Of a stretch of 5,116 nt of DNA, positions 3,727-5,116 are shown piece after piece. The stretch spans positions 1-5,116 of the forward strand of contig CANGFL010000141.1 in the NCBI GenBank assembly GCA_947453015.1. The letters run 5' to 3'. Origin of the DNA: Oxalobacteraceae bacterium. Lineage in GTDB: Bacteria; Pseudomonadota; Gammaproteobacteria; Burkholderiales; Burkholderiaceae_D. The translations under genes and the position numbers were made by a program. Within the stretch, counting starts at the first letter, position 1, and the number at the start of each line of letters is the position of its first letter. The notes beneath the pieces were generated by a model. That model saw nothing but the letters and a program-made list of their open reading frames with translations. It made no database searches and was not told where the DNA came from.

Positions 3727-5116
3727 ATGAGCACATTTAATCAAGCGAGCCCAATTGTTTTGCAATCGATGCGTATGACGCAACGCGATTGGCGCGCAGG
3801 AGAACTGCGGTTTTTGTTGATTGCCTTAGCACTAGCCGTGGCAGCTTTGTCAGCCGTTGGATTTTTTGTTGAGCGTTTGAATGCCGCATTGAGTCGTGAT
3901 GCCGCACAGTTACTAGGGGCTGATCTTTTAGTTCGCAGTGATTACCCCGTGCGCGATGAGTGGCGTACTAAGGCCCAACAACTCGGGTTAGTCATGGCCG
4001 ATACCGTGACCTTTCCCAGTATGGCCACCACAGGCAAAGGTGATGCAGCCGATACCCGTTTAGTAGCCGTTAAAGCGGTGACATCAGCCTACCCATTACG
4101 CGGCGCCGTTAGTGTCGCGCTGAATGGGCAACGTGGGCCTGCTAAAGCGATACCTACCTCTGGCAGCGTGTGGGTTGAATCCGCATTTTTAGCCACGCGT
4201 AACATTCACGTCGGTGACAAACTTCAACTCGGTGAGCGAGAATTTTTAATCGCGGGTGAAATTCTTCTTGAGCAGGATAGAGGTGCAGGCTTTATGAATT
4301 TTGCACCACGCGTGATGCTGTCATTTGATGATTTGCCATCCACGGGTCTGGTACAAAATGGTTCGCGCATTACTTACCGGTTGCAATTGGCAGGTGATGC
4401 CAAGGCTATTAATCAGTATCAGCGCTGGCTAGAAGAAGTCATCAAGAAAACTTCGTTACGTGGAGTGCAGTTGGAATCGCTGGAATCCGGTCGGCCGGAG
4501 ATGCGCGCCACTTTGGAACGTGCGCGTCAATTTTTATCACTGGTGGGTTTACTTACGGCGATGTTAGCTGCTTTAGCCATTGCGATTGCGGCGCGCCGTT
4601 TTATGCAGCGTCATCTCGATTCGTGCGCCATGCTACGTTGTTTGGGTTTAAAGCAAAACGAAGTCACGCTGCTGTATCTGATTGAATTTACGATCATCGG
4701 TGTGGTGGGTAGTTTGTTGGGCGTGGCATTAGGTTTTGCGGCGCATTTTTTCTTATTGCAGTGGCTGGGTTCGCTAATCACCTCTGAGCTACCGCCACCG
4801 AGTTGGTTACCAGTAGGGCAGGGTCTAGCAACAGGTTTATTGTTATTAATTGGTTTCGCTCTGCCAGCGGTCATTCAATTACGAAACGTCTCTCATAATC
4901 GCGTCATACGGCGTGAGAGCGAGCCTGCGCAAGGTATGACCATCGTTACCTACGCTTTAGGATTACTTTCATTTGTCGCCCTGCTGGTGTGGCAGGCGCG
5001 CGATCTCAAGCTCGGCTTACTCACGTGCGGTGGCTTCATTGCAGGCATGCTGATTTTTATGCTGATCGCATGGCTGCTACTGCGTGCCTTCCGTATTCTG
5101 CCTATTCCCGTGCAGT
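3727..5116 (+). CDS. ABC-transporter permease, YbbP/FtsX-like (partial, 3' end outside the window)
   Basis: The frame is open from the ATG at 3727 to the edge, giving 463 codons without a stop. A TAG two codons upstream rules out an earlier start. No clear Shine-Dalgarno precedes it. The sequence opens with RDWRAGELRFL and a first membrane helix (about 28-48), followed by a large extracytoplasmic segment (about 49-267). Then come helices at about 268-288, 316-345, 365-385, 404-422 and 429-453. The cytoplasmic stretch after helix two (RRFMQRHLDSCAMLRCLGL, 290-308) is the FtsX-type coupling region that contacts the ATPase. It belongs with the YbbP/MacB-like permeases of the inner membrane, which family members use for lipid, lipoprotein or peptide handling; the substrate here is unknown. 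A complete YbbP has a second FtsX unit, presumably past the edge. The partner ATPase is not in the window. Confidence 0.85.
   Translation, partial: MSTFNQASPIVLQSMRMTQRDWRAGELRFLLIALALAVAALSAVGFFVERLNAALSRDAAQLLGADLLVRSDYPVRDEWRTKAQQLGLVMADTVTFPSMATTGKGDAADTRLVAVKAVTSAYPLRGAVSVALNGQRGPAKAIPTSGSVWVESAFLATRNIHVGDKLQLGEREFLIAGEILLEQDRGAGFMNFAPRVMLSFDDLPSTGLVQNGSRITYRLQLAGDAKAINQYQRWLEEVIKKTSLRGVQLESLESGRPEMRATLERARQFLSLVGLLTAMLAALAIAIAARRFMQRHLDSCAMLRCLGLKQNEVTLLYLIEFTIIGVVGSLLGVALGFAAHFFLLQWLGSLITSELPPPSWLPVGQGLATGLLLLIGFALPAVIQLRNVSHNRVIRRESEPAQGMTIVTYALGLLSFVALLVWQARDLKLGLLTCGGFIAGMLIFMLIAWLLLRAFRILPIPVQ

Noticed and set aside
3770..3782. TGCGT-ATG-ACGCA dyad inside the start of the permease gene
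   Set aside because: It lies within coding sequence, is only five base pairs, and occurs in a well-conserved protein segment. Chance or codon choice explains it.
4611..4874. Open frame of 87 codons on the minus strand
   Set aside because: It is antisense to the permease, whose frame is clearly coding. The product is low complexity with no domain.

Overview
The window suggests a Gram-negative proteobacterium, most likely a betaproteobacterium. This rests on three things: a RodZ-type HTH/transmembrane protein, a short TraR/DksA-type zinc-finger regulator, and the opening residues of a YbbP/FtsX-type permease, all of which read like Burkholderiales-type proteins. The taxonomy is inferred from protein style only. 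I see no RNA genes, insertion sequences, CRISPR arrays or phage genes.

From about 2953 down to 1, everything reads on the minus strand. In transcription order there is a small protein I do not recognise (2624-2953), an orphan FixJ/NarL-type response regulator (1753-2442), a small XRE-type HTH protein (1254-1607), a RodZ-like membrane protein (78-1103), and possibly the first codons of a further gene leaving the window (1-47). The gaps between these genes are long for an operon (about 140-180 bases). They contain candidate promoters and inverted repeats, so the genes may be transcribed separately.

From 3219 onward, genes read on the plus strand: the TraR/DksA-type protein (3219-3614) and the first 463 codons of a large ABC-transporter permease (3727 to the window edge). 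The permease has no stop codon in the window. A 265-base AT-rich divergent region (2954-3218) separates the two arms and contains a perfect 10-base palindrome, a duplicated T-rich motif and a plausible minus-strand promoter.

Four of the six clear genes are regulators or carry regulator folds, and none has an obvious local target. The response regulator has no histidine kinase beside it. The most striking structure outside the genes is the response-regulator leader (about 2446-2547). A perfect TATAAT, an 8-base inverted repeat beginning at the expected transcript 5' end, a 6-base-pair hairpin, and a 9-base inverted repeat that covers the ribosome binding site all overlap there. This looks like autoregulation or RNA-level control of the response regulator, but it is inferred from sequence alone.
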